From Nostoc linckia FACHB-104 (GTDB lineage: Bacteria > Cyanobacteriota > Cyanobacteriia > Cyanobacteriales > Nostocaceae): 64,000 bases of DNA. The notes below the pieces were generated by a model. That model saw only the letters and a list, made by a program, of their open reading frames with translations. It did not search any database and was not told the DNA's origin. The stretch spans positions 1 to 64,000 of the forward strand of contig NZ_JACJQJ010000035.1 of assembly GCF_014696615.1 (NCBI RefSeq), in the 5' to 3' direction. Made by a program: the position numbers and the translations under genes. Positions 28,729-36,761 of the stretch are shown piece by piece; the first letter of the stretch is position 1, and every line of letters begins with the position of its first letter.

Positions 28729-30477
28729 TTACTTAATCCGCAGATTAGTATCTTTGCCATCTCTACCTACTAAAGTAGGGGTAGGGATGCTTTGGCCTGA
28801 AGAAGTATTTTTTAAAGCTGCCCAGCTACTAGCAATTGGCATTCGCCAACCAGTACCAAAAGCGCGATCGGTGATTTTTAAGCCAGGGGGTGCTTGTCGC
28901 CGTTTAAATTCCGCACGGGCTAGCATTTGGATCACTCGGTCTACAATGACTGCATCATGTCCAGCACTGACAATTTCGGCTGCTGATTGGTGTTGATGAA
29001 TCAGGCGTTCTAAAATGTCATCGAGAATTTCGTAGGGTGGAAGAGAATCTTGATCGACTTGTCCGGGTTTGAGTTCAGCACTTGGTGCTTTAGTGAGAAC
29101 ATTTTGGGGAATAATTTCGCCATTGCGATTTAACCAATGACAAATTGAATAAACGCGGGTTTTGGGAACATCCGCAATGACTGCTAACCCACCATTCATA
29201 TCTCCGTAAAGGGTACAGTAACCAACTGCCATTTCTGACTTGTTACCAGTCGATAACAGGAGGTAGCCAAATTTATTGGCGATCGCCATTAATAAATTAC
29301 CCCGAATTCGAGATTGCAGATTCTCTTCAGCAATGCCAAACTCAGTACCTGCAAACAACTCAGCTAAGGAGTTGTCAAAGCATTGCATAGGTTCGGCAAT
29401 GGGTAATGTAGTGGTTTTAATGCCCAAATTCTCCCCTAATGCTAAAGCATCGCTGATGGAATGATCGGAACTATAGGGAGAAGGCATTAACACACCGAAG
29501 ACATTCTCCTGACCAAGTGCAGCCACTGCGATCGCAGCTACCAATGAAGAATCAATCCCCCCACTTAAACCCAGCACTACTTTAGAAAAGCCACACTTAC
29601 GGGCGTAATCACGCACGCCTAAAACCAAAGCTTGCCAAATTTCTGCATCTGCTGACTCATATACAGGCGCTACTTTACCTACCTTAAAATCTCGCTGTTT
29701 TTCATCAAATTCAACTATCAGCAAGTCAGTTTCAAACCCACGGGCACGAGATACAATTTCACCTTGACGGCTTAAGGCAAAACTGCAACCATCAAATATC
29801 AAGTCGTCATTGCCACCGATTTGGTTAGTATAGATCATCGGCTGCTGAAAACGCACTGCACTATGCTTGAGCATAGCTTCGCGGAACTGCTGTTTACCGA
29901 CACTGTAAGGTGAAGCAGACAAATTGACAATTAAATCTACACCCAAAATTGCTAAATCCGCGATCGGGTTCACTGTATAACTGCGTTTACCCCAAAATTC
30001 CTCATCATTCCATAAGTCTTCGCAAACGGTGACACCAATATGCAGATCGTCCAAGGTGAAATAATTAGCTTGTAATCCTGGTTCAAAATAGCGGTGTTCG
30101 TCAAACACATCATAGGTAGGCAAAAGCCGTTTATGAAAAACTTGTTTTACCTGTCCACCTTGTAACAAAGCGATGCTATTAAATAAAGATTTACCGCCTG
30201 TGGTATGGGCTTTGAAATTTTCTTCTACAGTACCTACTAAAACTGCTAAATTTGGCGGTAAATCTCTAGCTAATTGTTTCAAAGTTGTATTCATCGCCGC
30301 TACAAAACTGGGATTTAGCAATAAATCCCTTGGTGGATAGCCACACAAAGAAAGTTCTGGTGTTAATAACAACCGCGCCCCAGATGCTACTGCTTTATGG
30401 GCTGCTTGCAGAATTTGTGCTGCATTTCCAGGTAAGTCACCAATTTTAGGATTTAGTTGAGCGATCGCAATTTTCAT
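28729..30477 (-). CDS. nadE: Glutamine-dependent NAD+ synthetase
   Basis: A 582-residue two-domain enzyme that amidates nicotinate adenine dinucleotide to NAD+, using ammonia released from glutamine. The N-terminal nitrilase-type amidase (about 1-270) carries 'LLLTPELSLCGYPPRDLL' (catalytic Glu), 'FHKRLLPTYDVFDE' (Lys) and 'GVTVCEDLWNDEEFWG' (Cys). The C-terminal ATP pyrophosphatase (about 285-560) has the P-loop 'LGLSGGIDSSLVAAIA', 'LLSTGNKSEMAVGYCTLYGD' and 'ILDDILERLIHQ'. The last 25 residues are less conserved. It is the last gene of the pncB-nadD-nrtR-nadE series; a 130-bp gap holding repeats precedes it. Confidence 0.95.
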   Translation of the reverse strand: MKIAIAQLNPKIGDLPGNAAQILQAAHKAVASGARLLLTPELSLCGYPPRDLLLNPSFVAAMNTTLKQLARDLPPNLAVLVGTVEENFKAHTTGGKSLFNSIALLQGGQVKQVFHKRLLPTYDVFDEHRYFEPGLQANYFTLDDLHIGVTVCEDLWNDEEFWGKRSYTVNPIADLAILGVDLIVNLSASPYSVGKQQFREAMLKHSAVRFQQPMIYTNQIGGNDDLIFDGCSFALSRQGEIVSRARGFETDLLIVEFDEKQRDFKVGKVAPVYESADAEIWQALVLGVRDYARKCGFSKVVLGLSGGIDSSLVAAIAVAALGQENVFGVLMPSPYSSDHSISDALALGENLGIKTTTLPIAEPMQCFDNSLAELFAGTEFGIAEENLQSRIRGNLLMAIANKFGYLLLSTGNKSEMAVGYCTLYGDMNGGLAVIADVPKTRVYSICHWLNRNGEIIPQNVLTKAPSAELKPGQVDQDSLPPYEILDDILERLIHQHQSAAEIVSAGHDAVIVDRVIQMLARAEFKRRQAPPGLKITDRAFGTGWRMPIASSWAALKNTSSGQSIPTPTLVGRDGKDTNLRIK

Positions 30478-30480
30478 ATT

Positions 30481-30530
30481 GGTTATTTGTCATTTGTTAT
30501 TGGTCATTGGTCATTTGTCATTGGTGATTA
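30481..30530. repeat. STRR array upstream of nadE
   Basis: Imperfect heptamers of the GTCATTT/GTCATTG type lie directly upstream of the nadE ATG at 30477. The same family occurs at 36495-36529, 41734-41775 and 63271-63358. Confidence 0.75.
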
Positions 30531-30564
30531 GACTATTGCCTATTTCCTGTTGACCCTTGAGTAC

Positions 30565-30584
30565 AGACGCGATTAATCGCGTCT
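30565..30584. repeat. 20-bp perfect palindrome, copy 2
   Basis: AGACGCGATTAATCGCGTCT again, between nrtR and nadE, here in the opposite orientation judged by its flanks (GTAC on the left, CTCTCCAAC on the right). Confidence 0.85.
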
Positions 30585-30605
30585 CTCCAACTCTTGACTT
30601 GGCGG

Positions 30606-31352
30606 TTAAATAAATACCAAAGGCTTATCCTTAAAAGGAGCAAAAGCTTCAGCATCAAACTTATACAAACTAGCCGGACGACCAGCACCACGTGATACCT
30701 TAATTCCGGTATCGCACAAAAAACCTAACTTGAGTAGACGGGCGCGAAAGTTAGAATAATCAGAAAAGTTTTCCCCTAAAACTGTGGTGTATAACTGATA
30801 TAAATCATTGAGAGTAAACATTTCTGGTAAAACTTCAAAAGCCACCGGACTGTACTCTAATTTATTCCGCAAACGCCGATGTCCATAGCTGAGAATTTGA
30901 TTGTGGTCAAAGGCTAATTTTGGCAATTGTTTGAGTGGATACCAAGCTATACCTGTGACTCCATCAGCTATTAATTCTGCTTCCTCAAAGCGCACTAAGG
31001 CAAAGTAACTGACGGAGAGATAACGCACACCGTAACTATCGGTAGCTTCCCGTGGATCGCGATTGGGGCCGCCAAAAGTATATAACTGTTCTAAATAGAG
31101 ATTTTTAACTCTGATTTTTTCAGCCATGATGCGATAGGCAGCATCTTCTAAAGATTCTCCTTGACGCACCAAAGTACCAGGAAGACTCCAACAATTTAAA
31201 AATGGCTCTTGTTGCCGCATCACCAACAGCACGAGCAGTCGATTTTGGGCAGTATCTACAGAAAAAATTACATTATCAACACCAACCTTGAAATCAGCCA
31301 AAGGTTGTTGATTTAACGGAGTTGGAAACTTTTTGTGGCTGCGTCCTGGCAT
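30606..31352 (-). CDS. nrtR: NrtR-type Nudix-related transcriptional regulator of NAD metabolism
   Basis: A 248-residue protein with an N-terminal Nudix fold (about 20-160) and a C-terminal winged helix (about 165-240), the architecture of NrtR. The Nudix box is degraded: where a hydrolase has R-E-x-x-E-E, this protein reads R-I-M-A-E-K within 'LEDAAYRIMAEKIRV', and the first box Gly is Thr. This fits a sensor of ADP-ribose-type ligands that no longer hydrolyses them. The winged helix includes 'FTLNDLYQLYTTVLGE' and 'SRGAGRPASLYKFD'. Its gene sits between nadD and nadE, the context expected for the repressor of NAD synthesis genes. The start overlaps the end of nadD by 40 bp. Confidence 0.85.
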   Translation of the reverse strand: MPGRSHKKFPTPLNQQPLADFKVGVDNVIFSVDTAQNRLLVLLVMRQQEPFLNCWSLPGTLVRQGESLEDAAYRIMAEKIRVKNLYLEQLYTFGGPNRDPREATDSYGVRYLSVSYFALVRFEEAELIADGVTGIAWYPLKQLPKLAFDHNQILSYGHRRLRNKLEYSPVAFEVLPEMFTLNDLYQLYTTVLGENFSDYSNFRARLLKLGFLCDTGIKVSRGAGRPASLYKFDAEAFAPFKDKPLVFI

Positions 31353-31912
31353 TTGTACAAATGCTCTCGATTAATATAGGCAACTATAGGGGGAGTGAGG
31401 GCTTGGGAATCCCCATGTTCGCGATAGGCTGTTGAGGAAATATCTAGTCCAGTCAAGCTGGCGATCGCAATTTCCCCGCCTAGCTTTTGCACTTCCCCGA
31501 AGCTAGACTCATCTATCGCATATCCCGGTCGCGGCACTACTAATAATTGCACTTGCCGCAATAAATCTTCAACTTTATACCATCGGGGTAGCTGATTCAG
31601 CAAATCGGAACCAATCACCAAAGTATATTCGGGATCTTCTCCCCAACGCATTTTTGCTTTTTCTAAGGTTTCTAAGGTACGGAAGCTACTCAATTCTTGT
31701 TCCAAAGCAATATTGTGCCGTGATGTCTGGATATCCGAAATTAATAATTGCAGCATTGCCGCCCGATGTATCAATGCTGTTTGATGGGATTTAAAAGGAT
31801 TATCTGCCGCCCAAACTGCTACCCAATCATAACGCTCAGATAACCAACTTAGAATAGCCTGATGCCCAGCAGTTGGTGGATCGGCGCTAGTACCAAACAA
31901 AGCAATTCTCAT
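31313..31912 (-). CDS. nadD: Nicotinate-nucleotide adenylyltransferase
   Basis: A 199-residue enzyme that adenylates nicotinate mononucleotide to NaAD. I chose the ATG of 'MRIALFGTSADPPTAGHQAI' because the nucleotidyltransferase motif (G-T-x-x-D-P-x-x-x-G-H) starts right there; an in-frame ATG about 30 codons earlier would add a sequence of no known use. Further signatures are 'WAADNPFKSHQTALIHRAAM', 'YTLVIGSDLLNQLPRWY' and 'LTGLDISSTAYREH', the C-terminal I-S-S-T motif. It lies 100 bp downstream of pncB and overlaps nrtR, so the genes are probably one transcript. Confidence 0.9.
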   Translation of the reverse strand: MRIALFGTSADPPTAGHQAILSWLSERYDWVAVWAADNPFKSHQTALIHRAAMLQLLISDIQTSRHNIALEQELSSFRTLETLEKAKMRWGEDPEYTLVIGSDLLNQLPRWYKVEDLLRQVQLLVVPRPGYAIDESSFGEVQKLGGEIAIASLTGLDISSTAYREHGDSQALTPPIVAYINREHLYKCQDAATKSFQLR

Positions 31913-32012
31913 AATGTTATACGATTTTGGATTTTGGATTTTTGATTGGAAATGGTTGTTTATATCCGACTTAATGTGAATCCATCTGTCGCAATCTTTT
32001 TTCAAATTCGTA

Positions 32013-33425
32013 TTACCTTTGTGCGTCTGCGGTTTTCTTTGTCTTTTGCGTCAAATCTTGCAACGCCGCAGAAATTTCCACATTCACTGAGAGAGGCTGA
32101 TTTAAGCGCCTTGTTTGTTCTGGTAAACTAGCAACCGATGCAGCAGTACGGTGGCGAATTGTTGCTAAAGATTCTGGTGATTGCATTTTTTTCCCTTGCT
32201 TCATTACCAGTTGCAACAAAGGTTCTGCATCGAGAGGAGTTTCTGTAGCTAATCCCAATCTATCTACCTGCAACATTCCGCCAACAAACGAGCGAAATAT
32301 TTGCTTGCGTCCAGGATAAGTAGCTTTGTCACGGGATTCCTTCATCACAGGGATACCATCAATTTCTACAAGTTTGTAAACACCATTGACAGGCGCACCC
32401 GTAACTAATTTTGTCCCTAGCCCATAACCATCAATTTGGGCACCAGCAGCCTTAAGTCTGGCAATTTCCCATTCATCCAAATCGCCACTAGCAAAAATGG
32501 GCACAGTCGGCAGAAGCGATCGCACTTTTTGGGACAAGCTAACTAAATCTCCAGAGTCCAGCCTGACTCCACTCAATTGCATTTCTCCGGAATTTACTTT
32601 TGGTGCTAAATGTTGGGCAGCTGCGATTGTATCGTAAGTATCAATCAACAATGGCGCACCCGGAAAATAACGATGAAAGGCTGTAAAAGCTTGTTCTTCA
32701 CTACCTGCCATTGCTGATAACGCCATAACCAAGGCGTGGGCCATCGTACCACTTGGTTGTTGATTGAGTTGTAGCGCGGCTAACACATTAGAAGTTGAAT
32801 CTAATCCCCCTGCTAACGCCGCCCGCGCCGCCCACAATGAACCTTGGGGGCTAAATGCCCTTCTAGTACCAAATTCTAAAAGTGTGGCTTGCTCTCCCGC
32901 TACATCTCTGAGCCTGGCTGCTCTAGTAGCAATTAAAGTTTGATAATTAATCGTATTCAACAAATAAGTTTCTACTAATTGCGCTTGCCAAAGTGGTGCT
33001 TCTACTCGCAACAAAGGCTGATTGGCAAACACTGCTGTACCTTCTGGAACTGCCCACACATCCCCAGTAAAACGCCCCTCGGCTAACAATGACCAAAAGC
33101 GATCGCTAGCGTGGGCAAAAATTCCCGTCGCTTGCAAAGCTTGTATTTGTGAAGGAGTAAAACGCAATTTTTCTAAATATGCCAAAGCTTGCGCCAATCC
33201 CATTGCAATTAAATAGCCAAAGCCTTCTGGTAGCTTTCTGGCAAACAACTCAAAGCTGGCTTGTTTTTGTTCTACACCTTCACCTATGTAACAAGCTGCC
33301 ATTGTTAGCTGGTAAAGGTCAGTTAACAGGCTGTAATCCTCAGCAGCAAAATTGAGTTCCTGATTAAGGCGATTTTGCCATCTTTCTTGATTTGCATTGA
33401 TCTCCAATTCTGGGAGCGTTGTCAT
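32013..33425 (-). CDS. pncB: Nicotinate phosphoribosyltransferase
   Basis: A 470-residue enzyme that makes nicotinate mononucleotide from nicotinate and PRPP, the entry step of NAD salvage. Motifs include 'LLTDLYQLTMAACYIGEG', 'EFGTRRAFSPQGSLWAARAA', 'LLIDTYDTIAAAQHLAP', 'SGVRLDSGDLVSLSQKVR' and 'FASGDLDEWEIARLK'. It is the first gene of the pncB-nadD-nrtR-nadE series. A 29-bp perfect palindrome 30 bp before its ATG is the probable control site. The last 20 residues are Lys/Thr-rich and variable. Confidence 0.93.
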   Translation of the reverse strand: MTTLPELEINANQERWQNRLNQELNFAAEDYSLLTDLYQLTMAACYIGEGVEQKQASFELFARKLPEGFGYLIAMGLAQALAYLEKLRFTPSQIQALQATGIFAHASDRFWSLLAEGRFTGDVWAVPEGTAVFANQPLLRVEAPLWQAQLVETYLLNTINYQTLIATRAARLRDVAGEQATLLEFGTRRAFSPQGSLWAARAALAGGLDSTSNVLAALQLNQQPSGTMAHALVMALSAMAGSEEQAFTAFHRYFPGAPLLIDTYDTIAAAQHLAPKVNSGEMQLSGVRLDSGDLVSLSQKVRSLLPTVPIFASGDLDEWEIARLKAAGAQIDGYGLGTKLVTGAPVNGVYKLVEIDGIPVMKESRDKATYPGRKQIFRSFVGGMLQVDRLGLATETPLDAEPLLQLVMKQGKKMQSPESLATIRHRTAASVASLPEQTRRLNQPLSVNVEISAALQDLTQKTKKTADAQR

Positions 33426-33454
33426 GCCAGAGCGTCCTTACAAGAATGCTTGTG

Positions 33455-33483
33455 ATATTTATGGTAACTTTTACCATAAATAT
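33455..33483. promoter_or_regulatory. Candidate NrtR operator
   Basis: ATATTTATGGTAA and TTACCATAAATAT are perfect 13-bp inverted arms around CTT. The site ends 30 bp upstream of the pncB start. With an NrtR-type regulator encoded in the same cluster, this is most simply its operator. That is inference from position and symmetry. Confidence 0.7.
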
Positions 33484-33875
33484 TGTCAACCTCTACCGAG
33501 TTCATCCTTTGGAATGCTAGAAAATGCTAGATTTCCAGGAAAAATAATATTAATTCATGCTTTTATTTAATATTATTTAATAGTTATAGTTAGTAATAAT
33601 CGCCTTGCTTGCGAAATTTATAATGAAATGTAACAATAGATTGTCTTGATAAAATACCTGCATCTTTACCGGGTAAGGGTTTAAAAAATAGCAGGTTTAC
33701 AATTAGAATTAAATATAGAAGTTAAACTTGCAAACAGGCTAAAGTATTGCAAAGCTATCTGAAAAACTATTGCAGAGATTATTGATATATTGAGAATTTA
33801 AGCAAGGTCAGAATATCAGAATTAAAGTATAGACATAACAAATCTAAAGTGAGCCGTAAACAGAGGTCTAATATT

Positions 33876-34028
33876 ATGTCTATCTCCAGAATGATTGCTA
33901 CTATCACTCAATATATTTCTGAAGCAGTAATGCGGATTTTTGCTCCTAGTGATGATGCTTATCCTGTGATTGGTGTACAACCATTTACAGGCGATCCTTA
34001 CAAAAAGGGTACGGCCGACAATTGGTAA
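33876..34028 (+). CDS. Conserved small cyanobacterial protein (50 residues)
   Basis: A short gene starting at 33876 with GAGG 9 bases upstream and ending at 34028. The protein begins 'MSISRMIATITQYISEAVMR', an amphipathic helix, and continues with 'IFAPSDDAYPVIGVQPFTGD' and a short basic tail. Composition, a good ribosome site and a strong terminator 32 bp after the stop argue that it is real. Size and layout recall the small cyanobacterial ATP synthase inhibitor AtpTheta (Norf1), but I cannot confirm that from memory and leave the symbol empty. Confidence 0.75.
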   Translation: MSISRMIATITQYISEAVMRIFAPSDDAYPVIGVQPFTGDPYKKGTADNW

Positions 34029-34059
34029 ATGATAATGATTGTGAGATTAACAAATATGA

Positions 34060-34087
34060 AGGCGTGAGGATGATCCCCACGCCTTTC
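34060..34087 (+). terminator. Rho-independent terminator after the 50-residue gene
   Basis: AGGCGTG/CACGCCT with an inner GGAT/ATCC pairing forms a long GC-rich stem followed by TTTCC. It is placed just after the small gene at 33876-34028. Confidence 0.8.
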
Positions 34088-34135
34088 CGTTTACTGATTC
34101 TCATTGTGAGAGTTTGTCCAATACAGTTCGGGTCA

Positions 34136-34172
34136 GGGGAAAAGGATTGAATTCACCCTTACCCCTTTTCCC
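34136..34172. repeat. Purine/pyrimidine inverted repeat, copy 2
   Basis: GGGGAAAAGG and CCCCTTTTCCC frame a short AT-rich middle. It resembles the elements at 4096-4140 and 44345-44416 and fills part of the 390-bp gap before the LCP gene. Confidence 0.5.
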
Positions 34173-34269
34173 ATTACCCTTTTCCCAAAGCACCAGGGAA
34201 ATGCAAAATACTTATCCGAACCGTATTGAGAGTTTATCTAAGGGAATGCGAAAAATGCATTATTTGCAA

Positions 34270-34306
34270 ATAGGGAACACCCAAATAATCTTTAGGTGTT
34301 CCCTAT
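34270..34306. terminator. Perfect 12-bp hairpin
   Basis: ATAGGGAACACC and GGTGTTCCCTAT form a perfect stem with a 13-base loop. It lies 117 bp past the convergent LCP gene's stop and could end that transcript, or act as an independent repeat. Confidence 0.55.
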
Positions 34307-34422
34307 GAATCGAAAGTTTTTTAAAATTGTAGTTCCTATGTAATTAGGAATTATTTAATTTAGGTAGTGCAGCTTGATAATTAAGACTAAAGTAATGTCG
34401 ATAATCAGATTCATAGCAGTGC

Positions 34423-35859
34423 TTAAGGTTGAGTAGATTTTTCTAAAATCTCTTTTTGTTGCAACCAATCCTTACCTACTTGAATACTAATATCGGAACC
34501 GAGATTACCAGTACTTTCCACTCTTACCTCACCAAATCCCAAGATTTGACGAACTAATTCTGCACTATTGCCATCTCCTTGTTGAGCGACAATGTGAGTG
34601 GTATCGAGCGGTTCACCCCAAGCTTTAGCAACATAAACATTGCGATATCCAGCTTTTTCTAAGGATTTGATTAAAGGTCGTAAGCTAGAGCGATCGCCAC
34701 CTGTGCTGTCTTGAATTGCTACACGCAAAGAAGCTGGTTCAATATTATTTTCTTCTTGGGCCTGTGTTGATTCCACACCGTAGTGTTTAGCCATCAATTT
34801 GGCAATGCCATCTTTGTTAGGCAACCAATAGCTAGCATCATACTCATTCTTCTCGCTAAAGCGACCAGGCACCATTAACATTTGCATATTGGAGCGATTG
34901 GTTCGTACACCAAAACCCACTAGTGCTACTAACTCTTCAACTGTCAAGTTAGTATCAATGTATTCTTTAACTACATCCAGCACTTTTGGCATTTGAGCTA
35001 CAGTTGTGGGGTTAAGTGACTGATCCATCAAAGCACGTAGCACCATTTGTTGCCGTTGAATCCGTCCAATATCACCCAATTCATCATGGCGATACCGAAG
35101 TAATTGTAATGCTTGATCGCCATTAAGATGCTGTTTACCAGCCTTCAAATTGATGTATAGATGTTGAGAATCATCTTGATATTTCATATCCTTGGGAACG
35201 TAGACTGTAACTCCACCCAAGGCATCAATTAGCTTCGCTACACCCAAAACATTAATGCGGACATAGCGATCAATTGCCACTCCATTTAAGAGATTACTAA
35301 CTGTTTTCGCAGTTAAAGCAGGCCCACCTTCAAGATTGGCATGATTAATTTTTTTCACGCCATGTCCTTCTATTTCTGTACGGGTATCTCTGGGAATAGA
35401 AAGCATGACCATTTTTTTTGTCTCTGGATCAAATTTGATCAAGAGCATGACATCAGCAAGACCATCAAAGGAGTTTACCTGTGGAAGGTAGCCGAGATTT
35501 TTAACATCAGTAGGAGGATTCTCGACATCAGGTGGAAGTACGCTCATCCCCATCAATAAAATGTTCACAGGACGAGTTAATTGTGAAAATCGCAATCCAC
35601 TTCCAGAAATGCGATCGCCATCAAATACAGCTTCTTCTTGGGGGCTAAGTTGGGCCTGCTGCAAAGGTGTACTGGTTAATGAAACAGCTAACAGCGCCCC
35701 AGCTGTTGCTGAAACCATTGCAATGCCACTCATTCCCACCCAAAACCACAACCAACGTCCAGATTTTGAGTTTGGGATACTTTTTTTGCTGGCATTAGAG
35801 TCATTTGCCGACTGGTTTTCTTCCGCCGAAGTTCTTTGAATGGTCACAGACTTCCTCAC
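34423..35859 (-). CDS. LytR-CpsA-Psr (LCP) family protein with LytR_C domain
   Basis: A 478-residue membrane-anchored protein. A polar cytoplasmic N-terminus (about 1-32) precedes one TM helix ('WLWFWVGMSGIAMVSATAGA'). The outer LCP domain shows 'NILLMGMSVLPP', 'DVMLLIKFDPETKKMVMLSI', 'SIPRDTRTEIEGHGVKKINH' with its Arg and Asp residues, 'HLNGDQALQLLRYRHDELGD' and 'GRIQRQQMVLRALM'. A LytR_C domain (about 375-465) ends the protein. LCP enzymes transfer glycopolymers from lipid carriers to peptidoglycan or other acceptors at the outer face of the membrane. Monocistronic, with 270 bp of AT-rich DNA upstream. Confidence 0.9.
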   Translation of the reverse strand: MRKSVTIQRTSAEENQSANDSNASKKSIPNSKSGRWLWFWVGMSGIAMVSATAGALLAVSLTSTPLQQAQLSPQEEAVFDGDRISGSGLRFSQLTRPVNILLMGMSVLPPDVENPPTDVKNLGYLPQVNSFDGLADVMLLIKFDPETKKMVMLSIPRDTRTEIEGHGVKKINHANLEGGPALTAKTVSNLLNGVAIDRYVRINVLGVAKLIDALGGVTVYVPKDMKYQDDSQHLYINLKAGKQHLNGDQALQLLRYRHDELGDIGRIQRQQMVLRALMDQSLNPTTVAQMPKVLDVVKEYIDTNLTVEELVALVGFGVRTNRSNMQMLMVPGRFSEKNEYDASYWLPNKDGIAKLMAKHYGVESTQAQEENNIEPASLRVAIQDSTGGDRSSLRPLIKSLEKAGYRNVYVAKAWGEPLDTTHIVAQQGDGNSAELVRQILGFGEVRVESTGNLGSDISIQVGKDWLQQKEILEKSTQP

Positions 35860-36131
35860 ACTTGCTGATCAAATTCGGTACATTTGCAAACTAATAAATA
35901 TGCAGACAAATCAAATCATAATAGCTAATTCTTAATTATCAGTGCTTAGTTTTTAAATGTTGTGTCAACCACAACACTTATAGCAGTCTTTTACTTTTTT
36001 CTGGAGAAATTAAATAATGTGTTATTGCAGTATGACAACAATAAACCAGTTTGACCAGATCTCTTCAGGGATAATCTTTAAAATAGCAAAAAACTTCAGT
36101 AAAAATACTGACTTAAGTATGCCCTAAAAGA

Positions 36132-36506
36132 TTAAGACATATACTTGCCTAAAAATTGCTCGGCAAAACGACTAAACCCTGGCAAACGGTGAGATTTTCC
36201 CTGAATGATGCGAAAAATTAACCAGACATTTACCAAAAAATAACCAGAAGTCAGAAAGCTGTTGAGAATCAATAGGCGTAGGGCAAAAAAATCTGAAGTT
36301 GCGGCCCCTGTTGCTAATAAAATGTATGTCAAAAACCAGGTAAATGCCAAAGTAATAGACAGACGGCTAGTAGCAAGTTGTTCCCGGCTTCCTTGACGAC
36401 GATATAGTGTCCATAGAGCCGGAAAAAAGCCAATCACTGGAATTAAATACACAACTAGCTGTAATTTAGGAGTGGTATCAGTAATTGGAGAGTGGTCATT
36501 AGTCAT
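36132..36506 (-). CDS. Hypothetical four-helix membrane protein
   Basis: A 124-residue protein with about four hydrophobic segments ('LVVYLIPVIGFFPALWTLY', 'LAFTWFLTYILLATGA', 'LRLLILNSFLTSGYFLVNVW') and a basic 'YRRQGSREQ' loop. It looks conserved in cyanobacteria, but I do not know a function. The start ATG lies inside a short tandem repeat, so the first residues (M-T-N-D-H) come from repeat sequence; no ribosome site is visible. Confidence 0.65.
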   Translation of the reverse strand: MTNDHSPITDTTPKLQLVVYLIPVIGFFPALWTLYRRQGSREQLATSRLSITLAFTWFLTYILLATGAATSDFFALRLLILNSFLTSGYFLVNVWLIFRIIQGKSHRLPGFSRFAEQFLGKYMS

Positions 36507-36529
36507 TTGTTATTTGTCCTTTGGTAGTG
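36495..36529. repeat. STRR array over the start of the 124-residue gene
   Basis: Imperfect GTCATTA/GTCATTT/TTATTTGTCC heptamers overlap the start codon (36504-36506) of the membrane protein gene. Confidence 0.65.
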
Positions 36530-36543
36530 TTCAAGGGTTGGAG

Positions 36544-36563
36544 AGACGCGATTAATCGCGTCT
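36544..36563. repeat. 20-bp perfect palindrome, copy 3
   Basis: AGACGCGATTAATCGCGTCT followed by GTACTTAAAAGTCAAAG, very close to the flank of copy 1 at 750-769. Confidence 0.85.
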
Positions 36564-36761
36564 GTACTTAAAAGTCAAAGGTCAAAAGTGATTTACCTAT
36601 TACACATTACCCAGTTCTTAGTCTCTAGTCCTTGTAAAGGAAAAATTTTCCATTTGGGTGAGTCTAATCCTAAACTAGGAGGATGAACAACAGTTATGTA
36701 GTTAGAGATAATAGGCTGTAAAGCAGAATTTTATTTAGTTCTATCCTGTAATCGGCTAAAG

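Noticed and set aside
34114-34308. 64-codon plus frame
   Set aside because: It is made of the purine/pyrimidine repeat and a perfect hairpin, so it is not a plausible protein.
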